Below, in pieces: positions 22,894 through 30,837 of a stretch of 41,010 nt of DNA; within the stretch, counting starts at the first letter, position 1; every line of letters starts with the position of its first letter. The notes beneath the pieces were generated by a model. The model did not search any database and had not been told where the DNA came from. It saw nothing but the letters and a program-made list of their open reading frames with translations. The DNA is from Pseudomonadota bacterium. GTDB lineage: Bacteria; Pseudomonadota; Gammaproteobacteria; Burkholderiales; Burkholderiaceae_B. Location of the stretch: NCBI GenBank assembly GCA_023388835.1, contig JAEWFK010000030.1, positions 1 through 41,010 of the forward strand, in the 5' to 3' direction. A program made the position numbers and the translations under genes.

Positions 22894-23565
22894 ATGGACT
22901 GGCTGTCTTATCTTCCGCCCTTGCTGGAAGGCGCCTGGGTCACGGCCCAGCTCACCGTCTATTCCACGGCCCTGGGCGGTTTTTTCGCCTTCGCCTTCGG
23001 GCTGGGGAGAATTTCCCACAACTGGCTGCTGAAGGGCTTTTCGATCGCCATGATCGAAATCTTTCGGGGCACATCCCTGCTGGTTCAGCTCTTCTGGCTG
23101 TATTTCGCCCTGCCGCTGGTCGGTCAAATGCTTGGGCTCGATTGGCGGCTGCCGCCTTTGGTGGCGGGGACGCTGGCGCTCAGCCTGAACATCGGCGCCT
23201 ATGGCGCGGAAGTCGTGCGCGGGGCGATCCAGTCGGTGCCGCTCAGCCAGCACGAGGCCGCCAAGGCACTGGACTTCACACCCAGACAGACGCTATGGCG
23301 CATCGCCCTGCCCCAGTCGGTGCCTGAGATGCTCCCCAGCTTCGGCAACTTGGCTGTGCAGAACCTGAAGGATACGGCTCTGGTCTCGCTGATCAGCCTG
23401 GGCGACATGACTTTCCGTGCGGAGCAGATTCGGAACTTCACCCAGGACAGTACGACTGTATATACGTTGTTGCTATTTATGTACTTCGGCATGGCCTTGG
23501 TTCTCACTGCAATCATGACCCTATTGGAACGGTCCGTCGGGCGCTGGCGCGCGGGGAGGTCCTGA
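22894..23565 (+). CDS. ehuC: EhuC-like ABC transporter permease
   Basis: This 223-aa inner-membrane permease is of the polar amino acid (HisM/HisQ) type, with about five transmembrane helices. The N-terminal TM region contains VTAQLTVYSTALGGFFAF. The segment IEIFRGTSLLVQLFWLYFALP is typical of this family. The ATPase-contact EAA loop is HEAAKALDFTPRQTLWRIALPQ, near residues 124-145. It starts 7 nt after the ehuB stop and is followed by ehuD after a single base, so the genes are co-transcribed. It would form a heterodimeric channel with EhuD. Confidence 0.88.
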   Translation: MDWLSYLPPLLEGAWVTAQLTVYSTALGGFFAFAFGLGRISHNWLLKGFSIAMIEIFRGTSLLVQLFWLYFALPLVGQMLGLDWRLPPLVAGTLALSLNIGAYGAEVVRGAIQSVPLSQHEAAKALDFTPRQTLWRIALPQSVPEMLPSFGNLAVQNLKDTALVSLISLGDMTFRAEQIRNFTQDSTTVYTLLLFMYFGMALVLTAIMTLLERSVGRWRAGRS

Positions 23566-23566
23566 C

Positions 23567-24259
23567 ATGCTGCTTGGTATCGCCTGGGATACGTCCAGCA
23601 ACTGGGCCTTGGCAATTTCCATTCTCCCCATCCTGCTGAAGGGACTCATCGTGACCCTGCAGGCCACGGCGGTCGGATTCGTGATCGCCATCGTGCTGGG
23701 CCTGATCCTGGCGGGGCTCAAGGCTTCGCCACTGCGGCTGATTTCCTGGCCGGCACGGTTCATAACCGAATTCATCCGCGACACCCCGCTGCTGGTGCAG
23801 CTATTCTTTCTGTACTACGTACTGCCGGAGTACGGGCTCGTTCTGCCCGCCTTCATGACGGGGGCCCTGGCTTTGGGCCTGCAGTACAGCGCCTATACAT
23901 CCGAGGTCTACCGCGCCGGTCTGGAATCCGTGCCGCTGGGGCAGTCCGAAGCGGCTCGCGCGCTGGACCTATCGCCGCGCCGCAGCTTCGCGGTGATCAT
24001 CCTGCCGCAGGCGGTGCCGCGCATCATTCCGGCTCTGGGCAACTATCTGGTGTCGATCATGAAGGACGTTCCCCTGCTATCCGTCGTGGCCGTCCTGGAA
24101 ATGCTCAACGTCGCCAAGATCATCGGCGACCGGACATTCAACTACCTGATACCCTTATCCATGGTGGGGTTGATCTATCTCATCCTTACCCTGGTCGCTG
24201 CGGCAGCCATCCGCTATCTGGATACCCGTCTGCCCAAACGAGGAATTCCGCTGAAATGA
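23567..24259 (+). CDS. ehuD: EhuD-like ABC transporter permease
   Basis: This 230-aa inner-membrane permease is homologous to EhuC. It has hydrophobic helices, the FIRDTPLLVQLFFLYYVLPEYG segment, and the EAA loop SEAARALDLSPRRSFAVIILPQ that docks on the ATPase. The start at 23567 follows the ehuC stop with one intervening base. The stop overlaps the start of ehuA in ATGA (24256-24259), indicating translational coupling. Confidence 0.88.
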   Translation: MLLGIAWDTSSNWALAISILPILLKGLIVTLQATAVGFVIAIVLGLILAGLKASPLRLISWPARFITEFIRDTPLLVQLFFLYYVLPEYGLVLPAFMTGALALGLQYSAYTSEVYRAGLESVPLGQSEAARALDLSPRRSFAVIILPQAVPRIIPALGNYLVSIMKDVPLLSVVAVLEMLNVAKIIGDRTFNYLIPLSMVGLIYLILTLVAAAAIRYLDTRLPKRGIPLK

Positions 24260-25101
24260 ACCACGATTCAATTCCCGCCGCCGTGGCCGCGCCCGCAAGC
24301 GGGTCCGACTCGCTTGCCGCCCCCGACCGGGAGGCCATCATCCATTTCGATCAGGTCGTAAAGCGGTTCGGGGACGTGACCGTCCTGGACTCCTTGGACT
24401 TCGACGTACGCAAGGGCGAAAAGGTCACCATCATCGGCCCATCGGGATCAGGCAAATCCACCGTGCTGCGCATTCTCATGACGCTCGAAACCATTGACGA
24501 AGGCGTGATCCACGTGGCGGGCAGGCCGCTATGGCATGAACGGCGCAACGGCGAACTCGTGCCCGCCGGAGAGGCTCATCTGCGCGAGATGCGCAAGGAA
24601 ATGGGCATGGTCTTCCAACAGTTCAACCTGTTTCCGCACATGACGGTGCGGCGCAATGTCACCGAAGCCCCTGTCCACGTGCTGGGCCTGTCGCGCAAAG
24701 AAGCGAAGGAACGTGCGGAAGAATATCTGGAGCTCGTGGGGCTGGGCGACCAGGCCGACAAGTTCCCCAGCCAGCTCTCCGGCGGTCAGCAGCAGCGCGT
24801 TGCCATCGCGCGGGCTCTGGCCATGCGACCCAATATCATGCTGTTCGATGAGCCGACTTCGGCCCTGGACCCGGAACTGGTGGGAGAGGTCTTGAGCGTG
24901 ATTCAGCGATTGTCCGAGGAGCACGATCTGACCATGCTGCTGGTGACCCATGAAATGCAGTTCGCCCAACGCATCTCTGATCGTGTCTGCTTCTTCGACA
25001 AAGGGCGTGTCGTGGAACAGGGCCCGCCCGAACAGGTCTTTGCGGAACCGAGAGAAGAACGCACGCGCGACTTCCTGAAGAACTTCCTGTCCCGGGACTG
25101 A
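24256..25101 (+). CDS. ehuA: EhuA-like ABC transporter ATP-binding protein
   Basis: This 281-aa cytoplasmic ATPase energises the importer. Walker A is GPSGSGKST, near residue 74, and the Q-loop is in MVFQQFNLFPHMTV. The ABC signature is LSGGQQQRVAIARAL, Walker B is IMLFDEPTSALDPE, and the switch histidine is in LLVTHEM. The first 30 or so residues are a low-complexity Ala/Pro/Ser extension not needed for the fold. It overlaps ehuD by 4 nt and is the last gene of the operon. A 10-bp hairpin (25124-25147) lies after it. Confidence 0.9.
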   Translation: MNHDSIPAAVAAPASGSDSLAAPDREAIIHFDQVVKRFGDVTVLDSLDFDVRKGEKVTIIGPSGSGKSTVLRILMTLETIDEGVIHVAGRPLWHERRNGELVPAGEAHLREMRKEMGMVFQQFNLFPHMTVRRNVTEAPVHVLGLSRKEAKERAEEYLELVGLGDQADKFPSQLSGGQQQRVAIARALAMRPNIMLFDEPTSALDPELVGEVLSVIQRLSEEHDLTMLLVTHEMQFAQRISDRVCFFDKGRVVEQGPPEQVFAEPREERTRDFLKNFLSRD

Positions 25102-25123
25102 GCGCACCGCTGAACGATTTCCC

Positions 25124-25147
25124 GCCGAGGCGCGTAGCGTCTTCGGC
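25124..25147. terminator. Hairpin between convergent ehuA and the EctB-like gene
   Basis: A stem of about 10 bp (one bulged base, one G-U pair) with a 3-nt loop lies midway between ehuA (ends 25101, +) and the EctB-like gene (ends 25186, -). Its position suits bidirectional termination. Neither strand has a T-run after it, so the role is tentative. Confidence 0.4.
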
Positions 25148-25185
25148 TCACAGCCCGCTTCGTTCCAAGATTTGCTCGGCGAAAG

Positions 25186-26430
25186 TCAGAACCGGTTCTC
25201 GAAGACCTCGGTCACTGAACGGTCCAATACTTCCAATCCCTGCACGAGCATGTCTTCATCGATGGTGAGCGCCGGCTGAACCTTCAGCACTTCGTCATGC
25301 ATGCCGGTGGTCAGCGTGACCACGCCGGCGTCCAGCGCCTTCCCGGCGATTTCAGCGGCAAGGCCCTTTGCTGCAGGTGTCACCAGGCCTTGTATCAAGC
25401 CCCTGCCCCGCACGCCCAGACCCAGATGGGCGTAGCCCTGAACCAGGTTTTCCAGCCAATCGCGCACCAGGCGTTCCTTGCGGCGCACGTGCACCGCGAA
25501 GCTATCGTCCGCCCAGTAGGCCTCGAGCACATGCTCGGCTGTCAACAATGCCAAGCCCGCGCGCTCGTCCGCAGGCGTGGGAAAATGGTGCGCCACGGGT
25601 AGGTCGGGCCGGCTCAACAACAGGGACATCGGCAGGCCGAAGCCCGACAACGAGCGGGACAGCGCGATCATGTCGGCGCGCACCCCTGAGGCTTCGAAAC
25701 TGAAGAAACGCCCCGTACGGCCGCAACCGACGATGGTCTCATCCATGATCAGCAGCATGCCGTGGCGCCGGCACAGCGTTTCAAGGTCGCGCAGCCACCG
25801 CCAGCTAAGCACATCGATGCCGCCTTCTCCCAAGACCGTTTCGACGATGACCGCCGCCGGTCTTTCTTCGTCGCGCCGGCACATGTCCAGCTGGCGCTCG
25901 AGATAGGCCATGGTGTCGACGTCGGGACCGAAACTGCCATCGTATGGCATGAACAGGGTATCACCGACGCCGGTACAGGTTTCCCAGACAGCTGCAGAGC
26001 GCGGCTCCGGACGAAAGGCGTCGCAACGAGTGAAGGAGACGACCTTGTGGCGGCCGGTTGACCGGCGGGCCGTCTTGAGCGCGGCTTCCACGGATGCCGC
26101 CGCCGTGGTGCCTGTATAGTGAATGGTGTAGTCCCAGCCGCGGGGCCGGAACAGATAGCTCGAAATGGTGTCGCGAAAGCGTTCCAGCGCCTGGGGCGCA
26201 TAGGGCGTCGAGCCATGCTCATGCAGCCGGCGGCGTAGCATCTGCATGAGTAGCGGATTGTCGTGCCCGTAATTCAAGGCACCCGCTGCACTGCTGAAAT
26301 CGATGTACTGGCGGCCGCAGGCATCGGCGAGCACGGAGCCCTGGGCACGAGTGAAAAGGCTGGCACCGGCTGAACGGGCGTAATCCCTGATGTGAGATTG
26401 CACCCGTTCGAGAATTCTAGGTTCGATCAC
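25186..26430 (-). CDS. EctB-like class III aminotransferase lacking the PLP lysine (probable pseudoenzyme)
   Basis: This 414-aa protein aligns along its length with diaminobutyrate-2-oxoglutarate transaminase EctB: ILERVQSHIRDYARS, YIDFSSAAGALNYGHDNP, VIVETVLGEGGIDV and CGRTGRFFSFE. Family key residues are changed. R259 (codon CGC, 25654-25656) stands where EctB has the PLP Schiff-base lysine in SKSLSGYGLP. The phosphate-contact GTN reads T-A-A near 109-111. The FHG motif after VVSFT is gone, DDIQ reads DETI (230-233), and the FRGFN region is lost. The frame is intact and codon use normal, so it looks like a maintained protein rather than a decaying gene. The GTG start at 26430 has GGGGGAG upstream. 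It is inferred to be non-catalytic, perhaps regulatory or ligand-binding. Confidence 0.8.
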   Translation of the reverse strand: MIEPRILERVQSHIRDYARSAGASLFTRAQGSVLADACGRQYIDFSSAAGALNYGHDNPLLMQMLRRRLHEHGSTPYAPQALERFRDTISSYLFRPRGWDYTIHYTGTTAAASVEAALKTARRSTGRHKVVSFTRCDAFRPEPRSAAVWETCTGVGDTLFMPYDGSFGPDVDTMAYLERQLDMCRRDEERPAAVIVETVLGEGGIDVLSWRWLRDLETLCRRHGMLLIMDETIVGCGRTGRFFSFEASGVRADMIALSRSLSGFGLPMSLLLSRPDLPVAHHFPTPADERAGLALLTAEHVLEAYWADDSFAVHVRRKERLVRDWLENLVQGYAHLGLGVRGRGLIQGLVTPAAKGLAAEIAGKALDAGVVTLTTGMHDEVLKVQPALTIDEDMLVQGLEVLDRSVTEVFENRF

Positions 26431-26480
26431 GGTTTACTCCCCCTGGCAGGCTAGGCCTGTGGTTCGAGTCTCCGCGCCCC

Positions 26481-27023
26481 TCAAACCGCTATGCCCGATT
26501 CTGGCTGTGTGCCGACTTCCAGGGGAACGTCGAGCATGGGCGATGCGGCTTCCGGAAGCGCCGGTTCGGTGGCATGGCTAGATTCCATGAGGGCGACAAT
26601 ACGTTCCAACGAAAGCGTAATGGTCGCTTGTTCGAGTTCAGGCAGCTCGTTGAGGGCTTCCGCCAGCTTCTGTTGCAGGGGCGACGGTGTGTCGCGCACG
26701 AGGTTGCAGCCCGCTTCAGTGGCGGACACCCTGACGATGCGGCGGTCTTCACGGCTACGTTCGCGCAGCACCCAGCCCTTGTCTTCAAGACGGTCGAGAA
26801 TACCGACGACCGTGCTGGGGCTCACGTGGATTTCCCGGCTGATCGCGGTCGTGGTGAGCGGACCGTTCTCGACCACGGCGCGCAAGCACACGAGCTGCGG
26901 CGCCGTGATATTGCTGTAGGCGGCAAGTTGGCGAGAATGGAGAGCAATTGCGCGAGTAATGCGCCGCAATGCCCGCAATATGCGCAAATCATACTGGGGC
27001 GCGGAATCCATGGAAACCATCAT
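26481..27023 (-). CDS. MarR family transcriptional regulator (EctR-like by context)
   Basis: This 180-aa DNA-binding regulator has the MarR winged-helix domain at about 15-145. Recognition-helix and wing landmarks are TAISREIHVSPSTVVGILDRLEDKGWVLRERSREDRRIVRVSATEAG. The C-terminal 30 residues are an acidic, proline-rich extension. It lies 50 nt upstream of the EctB-like gene on the same strand. MarR proteins of the EctR type control ectoine genes in several proteobacteria, so EctR-like function is inferred from context and from the operator-like site before ehuB. A second in-frame ATG at 27011 is an alternative start; neither has a good Shine-Dalgarno sequence. Confidence 0.82.
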   Translation of the reverse strand: MMVSMDSAPQYDLRILRALRRITRAIALHSRQLAAYSNITAPQLVCLRAVVENGPLTTTAISREIHVSPSTVVGILDRLEDKGWVLRERSREDRRIVRVSATEAGCNLVRDTPSPLQQKLAEALNELPELEQATITLSLERIVALMESSHATEPALPEAASPMLDVPLEVGTQPESGIAV

Positions 27024-27047
27024 GTACCCGAAAGAATGGAACTGCGT

Positions 27048-27059
27048 TTATTTCAATAA
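27048..27059 (-). promoter_or_regulatory. Perfect palindrome at the marR transcription start, candidate autoregulatory operator
   Basis: TTATT-TC-AATAA is a perfect 5-bp repeat with a 2-bp spacer. It lies immediately downstream of the marR -10 box (27062-27067), where transcription should start. MarR proteins often repress themselves through such sites; binding here is inferred. Confidence 0.4.
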
Positions 27060-27061
27060 GA

Positions 27062-27091
27062 ATGGTATTAGGGCCAACCCTGAGGTGTCAA
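27062..27091 (-). promoter_or_regulatory. marR promoter
   Basis: On the minus strand a perfect TTGACA (27086-27091) and TACCAT (27062-27067, 4 of 6 consensus) are separated by 18 bp. They lie about 40 nt upstream of the marR start and probably drive marR and the EctB-like gene together. Confidence 0.6.
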
Positions 27092-27175
27092 CCAAAGGGG
27101 CGTGCTCCGGAGCCCACCGTGGGGATTGAGCCACGATAAGGCTCATGTCAGTTATACGCCCCCCGTTCCCGCCAA

Positions 27176-28633
27176 TCAGGCGGTCCCACCGACAGTCAGG
27201 CCTTCCACGCGCAGAGTGGGCATGCCGACGCCCACGGGAACGCTCTGCCCTTCCTTGCCGCAGGTGCCGACGCCCGAATCGAGCTGCATGTCGTTGCCGA
27301 TCATGCTGACACGGGCCATGGCGTCGGGGCCGTTACCAATCAACGTTGCGCCCTTCACCGGTGCCGTCACCCGGCCGTTCTCGATCAGATAGGCTTCAGA
27401 CGCCGAGAACACGAATTTGCCGCTGGTGATGTCGACTTGTCCGCCGCCGAAATTCACGGCATACAGCCCCTTCTTAACCGAAGCGACGATCTCTTCCGGC
27501 GGAGTGGCGCCGGCCAACATGTAGGTATTGGTCATGCGAGGCATGGGCAGATGCGCATAGGATTCACGGCGGCCGTTACCCGTCACGCCTTGCTTCATGA
27601 GCCGGGCGTTCATGGTGTCCTGCATGTAGCCGCGCAAGATGCCGTCCTCGATCAAGATATTGGACTGGGTGGCTGTGCCTTCGTCGTCGATATTCAGGGA
27701 GCCGCGCCGGCCGTCGAGCGTCCCGTCGTCCACGACCGTTACGCCTGGCGACGCCACCCGTTCACCGATACGGCCCGAAAACACGCTGGACCCCTTGCGA
27801 TTGAAGTCGCCTTCCAGTCCATGCCCGACGGCTTCGTGCAGCAGAATCCCGGGCCATCCCGCACCGAGCACGACGGTCATTTCACCGGCGGGTGCAGGTT
27901 GCGCCTGCAGATTGGTGAGTGCCTCGTGGACGGCGCGCTGGGCGTAGCCGCGCAGAATTTCATCGGTGAAGTATTCCAGCCCGCAGCGCCCGCCGCCGCC
28001 GCCATGCCCCATTTCCCTGCGACCGGCGTGCTCGGCGATCACGGTCAGCGACAGGCGCACCAGAGGTCGGACATCGGCCGCCAGACGGCCGTCGCTGCCG
28101 GCCACGAGCACCACATCATATTCAGCGCCGAGGCTGGCCATGACCTGCATGATGCGCGGATCAATGGCACGGGCGTAGGCTTCCACTCGTTCGAGCAGTT
28201 TGACCTTTTCGGCGGACCCCAGTGATGCGACCGGATCGATGGCTGGATATAGTGCATGCGAAGGCTGCCCGGGAGGCGCCTGGATCTTGCGCTTGCCGGC
28301 GCCCCGGCGCGCGATGCTGCGCACCGCTCTTGCGGACGACAGCAAGGCATCGGATGACAGTGAATCTGAATAGGCGAATGCGGTTTTCTCGCCGCTGATG
28401 GCGCGCACGCCGACACCCTGCTCGATGGAAAAACTGCCCGTCTTCACGATACCTTCTTCAAGACTCCAGCCCTCGCTTCGCGTGTACTGAAAATAGAGAT
28501 CGGCATAATCGACGCGATGGGTGAAGATTTCTCCCAGAGCGGCGGACATATCGGATTCCGTCAGACCCCAAGGATCGAGCAATACGGATTTAGCGGTCGC
28601 CAGGGCATTCAAGGCGTGGTCAACAGGTTTCAT
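27176..28633 (-). CDS. tldD: TldD metalloprotease
   Basis: This 485-aa cytoplasmic zinc peptidase works with TldE/PmbA, for example in microcin maturation, CcdA antitoxin degradation and modified-peptide processing. The HExxxH zinc motif is at 266-271 (HEAVGH), and a conserved cysteine is near 458 (GVGTCGKEG). The glycine-rich Zn-region segment GLEGDFNRKGSSVFSGRIG follows the HExxxH motif. Length agrees with E. coli TldD (481 aa). The frame is open to 28768, but that would overlap the upstream hydrolase gene and is not homologous. The ATG at 28633 starts MKPVDHALN. No tldE is in the window. Confidence 0.94.
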   Translation of the reverse strand: MKPVDHALNALATAKSVLLDPWGLTESDMSAALGEIFTHRVDYADLYFQYTRSEGWSLEEGIVKTGSFSIEQGVGVRAISGEKTAFAYSDSLSSDALLSSARAVRSIARRGAGKRKIQAPPGQPSHALYPAIDPVASLGSAEKVKLLERVEAYARAIDPRIMQVMASLGAEYDVVLVAGSDGRLAADVRPLVRLSLTVIAEHAGRREMGHGGGGGRCGLEYFTDEILRGYAQRAVHEALTNLQAQPAPAGEMTVVLGAGWPGILLHEAVGHGLEGDFNRKGSSVFSGRIGERVASPGVTVVDDGTLDGRRGSLNIDDEGTATQSNILIEDGILRGYMQDTMNARLMKQGVTGNGRRESYAHLPMPRMTNTYMLAGATPPEEIVASVKKGLYAVNFGGGQVDITSGKFVFSASEAYLIENGRVTAPVKGATLIGNGPDAMARVSMIGNDMQLDSGVGTCGKEGQSVPVGVGMPTLRVEGLTVGGTA

Positions 28634-28688
28634 ATTCGATACGGATTTTTTATATAAGAAGGGAAGGCCTTGGCGCAGAGCGGGCGCC

Positions 28689-29504
28689 TTACAGGGTGCG
28701 ATGGCGCAGAGCCGGCAGAGACAACCGGATATCCTCGATACGAGCCGGATCGACAAAGCCTTCCACACGGCCTTCGCCCTCGGGCAGACAGGAAATGACT
28801 TCGCCCCAGGGGTCGATCAGCATGGAATGGCCCCAGGTACGGCGACCGTTTTCGTGCTTCCCGCCCTGTGCAGACGCCAGGACATAGCACTGGTTCTCTA
28901 TGGCCCGCGCACGCAGCAGGGTTTCCCAATGGGCCGATCCGGTCGTATAGGTAAACGCTGCCGGCACGACAATGAGCGCAAGTTCGCCCATGGCGCGGTA
29001 GAGTTCCGGAAAGCGCAAGTCGTAACAAACAGACAAGCCGACTCGGCCGAATGGCGCCTCGAAGGCTTGCGCCAGGCCAGCGCCCGGCCGGATCGCTACC
29101 GATTCGTCGTAGGATTCTTGCCCCTTGCGAAAACCGAAAAGATGGATCTTGTCGTAATGGGCCACCCGCTTGCCATGAGGGTTGAATACCAGCATGGCAT
29201 TGTAGATGCGGTCAGCGTCCTCGCTTTGCAAGGGCAAGGTTCCGCCGAGTAGCCAGATCTCATGGCGCCGCGCGGTAGAGGAAAGGAAGTCCTGGATGGG
29301 GCCGCCGCCCAGGGATTCGCGAATCGCCAGCTTGTCGGAATCGCGGCGACCCATGAAGCAAAAATACTCCGGCAGAACAATAAGGCGTGCGCCTTGTGCC
29401 GCGGCATCAGCCACCAGTTCAGCCGCTCTGGAAAGATTCTCTTCAACTGACGTTCCCGAAACCATCTGAATGGCGGCAACGTGAAATGATTCATTGTCCG
29501 ACAT
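28689..29504 (-). CDS. Carbon-nitrogen (nitrilase-superfamily) hydrolase, Nit1/deaminated glutathione amidase-like
   Basis: This 271-aa cytoplasmic amidase has the complete Glu-Lys-Cys triad: E46 (VLPEYF), K119 (YDKIHLF) and C160 (SVCYDLRFPELYR). The overall motif pattern fits the Nit1/YbeM group, whose known activity is repair hydrolysis of deaminated glutathione. The substrate is inferred. It sits 55 nt upstream of tldD on the same strand, a pairing also seen in other betaproteobacteria, often with yhdP, which is not in this window. It diverges from the H-NS-like gene. Confidence 0.9.
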   Translation of the reverse strand: MSDNESFHVAAIQMVSGTSVEENLSRAAELVADAAAQGARLIVLPEYFCFMGRRDSDKLAIRESLGGGPIQDFLSSTARRHEIWLLGGTLPLQSEDADRIYNAMLVFNPHGKRVAHYDKIHLFGFRKGQESYDESVAIRPGAGLAQAFEAPFGRVGLSVCYDLRFPELYRAMGELALIVVPAAFTYTTGSAHWETLLRARAIENQCYVLASAQGGKHENGRRTWGHSMLIDPWGEVISCLPEGEGRVEGFVDPARIEDIRLSLPALRHRTL

Positions 29505-29663
29505 GGCGCCTCATCAAAATAAATTCGAGATGCATAAACAATGGGTGTAGCCGTTCACTTGTCCAACGACATAAAGTTAGAATATGAGGGCTTTCACCGC
29601 AGCGCTTCGATAATATCGGCCTGTGGATTCATAAATGATGAATGTTCTTAATCGGAAAAACAT

Positions 29664-30059
29664 ATGACACGGACCAATTACGCTATGCAGCGTCGCAAGC
29701 TTGAAAAGGAAATAGTTCGTCTCCAGAAACAAGCTGCCGCACTGGAACAAAAACAACGCGGGCCCGTCATCAATGACATCGTCCGCCGTATGCGTGAGTA
29801 CGATATCACGCCCGAAGACATCGCCGCAGCGTTCAGCCGTAAAGGCCGTGGCAGCGGCGCCGGCGCCAGCGCCGGCAGGACCGCATCGCCGGCCACTGCC
29901 CGCAAAACGGGTGCCTCGGCCACGCGCAGCCCCGTGCCACCCAAATACCGCAACCCCGAAACCGACGCCACCTGGTCTGGCCGCGGTAAACCCCCGCGCT
30001 GGATTTCCGAAGCTGAAAGCCAGGGAAAGAGCCGCGACAGCTTCCTGATCAATCCTTAA
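29664..30059 (+). CDS. H-NS family nucleoid-associated protein
   Basis: This 131-aa DNA-binding protein has a coiled-coil N-terminal oligomerisation region (MQRRKLEKEIVRLQKQAAALEQ), a middle helix (NDIVRRMREYDITPEDIAAAF), and an Ala/Gly/Ser/Thr-rich flexible linker (about 60-90). The C-terminal H-NS DNA-binding domain is KYRNPETDATWSGRGKPPRWI. Such proteins silence AT-rich or acquired genes. The AT-rich ehuB and marR promoter patches in this window are the kind of target it could bind, though that is inference. No clear Shine-Dalgarno sequence precedes the ATG at 29664. Confidence 0.9.
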   Translation: MTRTNYAMQRRKLEKEIVRLQKQAAALEQKQRGPVINDIVRRMREYDITPEDIAAAFSRKGRGSGAGASAGRTASPATARKTGASATRSPVPPKYRNPETDATWSGRGKPPRWISEAESQGKSRDSFLINP

Positions 30060-30071
30060 GGGACTGATTCG

Positions 30072-30096
30072 CCGGGTGGGAAACCGCCCGGTCTTA
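30072..30096. terminator. Hairpin terminator after the H-NS-like gene
   Basis: An 8-bp stem (30072-30079 with 30084-30091, one G-U pair) closes a GAAA tetraloop and is followed by TCTTA. It lies 12 nt after the H-NS stop and before the convergent DUF4136 gene end. The stem is strong but the T-tract is weak. Confidence 0.6.
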
Positions 30097-30112
30097 TCCG
30101 AACGCCAGCAAG

Positions 30113-30760
30113 TCAGCGTGGCAGCTCGAATCGCACTTCTCTGACCTGGCCGTTATTACCAGGGAAGTCGTCGAATATTGCCTGCATCAAATACGGCATG
30201 GCGGAATCCAGGTTATTGGTTTGACTGCTATGAGTGGCCGTGGCGCGGTAAACCTCGCGTCCGGCATCCTGCTGATCGAATATGGCGACAGTCAGCGTAT
30301 TGCGATAAACGTCCACAGGCACATTCACCACCGAGGGCGAATAGAAGATACCCCCGCCCCATCTGTTCCAACCACCGTAATAGCCGCCGAACGCAGACCC
30401 CATCCAGCCGTCATTCAAATAGGCGTCGTTATAGCGCTGGACCCAGACTTGCTTGACGGGGTTTTCATATTCCATTTTCACGTCGAAACGCGGTTGCGCC
30501 GATCCGACAGCTTCACGCAAGCCGGTGGGGCCGATTGCCGCCCGCAGCATGTCTGAAAATGCGCCGAATTGCAGATTGCCGGATTGCGCCGGAGCGGCCA
30601 CGATACGATAGTATTCGCCTTGTGTGCCCACGGGCCACTGCTGATAGCTCGTGACGCGCGCTGATAAAGTCGAGGCACAGCCTCCAAGCGCAATCAAGGC
30701 TGTCGCCAGCCCGATTCCCCACAGGGATCTCTGTACGCGTTGCACTGCCTGGCCGTTCAT
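30113..30760 (-). CDS. DUF4136 family lipoprotein
   Basis: This 215-aa protein has a lipoprotein signal: basic start (RVQRSL), hydrophobic core and lipobox ALGGC. The remainder is a DUF4136-like domain that begins ARVTSYQQWP and contains a Tyr/Gly/Trp-rich stretch (FGGYYGGWNRWGGGIF) and a beta-strand pattern (YRNTLTVAIFD). The role of the family is unknown; an outer-membrane location is expected. The ATG at 30760 has AGGAG 6 nt upstream, so the longer frame to 30820 is rejected. Confidence 0.82.
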   Translation of the reverse strand: MNGQAVQRVQRSLWGIGLATALIALGGCASTLSARVTSYQQWPVGTQGEYYRIVAAPAQSGNLQFGAFSDMLRAAIGPTGLREAVGSAQPRFDVKMEYENPVKQVWVQRYNDAYLNDGWMGSAFGGYYGGWNRWGGGIFYSPSVVNVPVDVYRNTLTVAIFDQQDAGREVYRATATHSSQTNNLDSAMPYLMQAIFDDFPGNNGQVREVRFELPR

Positions 30761-30837
30761 GATGCTCTCCTGCGCCCCCTCAGAGCGTACCCGCTGAATA
30801 CTACAATAGCCGTACTGCAATTCGGCACCCTGCCATT

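Noticed and set aside
25186..26430. Calling the EctB-like gene a pseudogene
   Set aside because: The frame is uninterrupted, the length normal, the ribosome site good, and the codon bias as in neighbours. A maintained pseudoenzyme fits better than decay.
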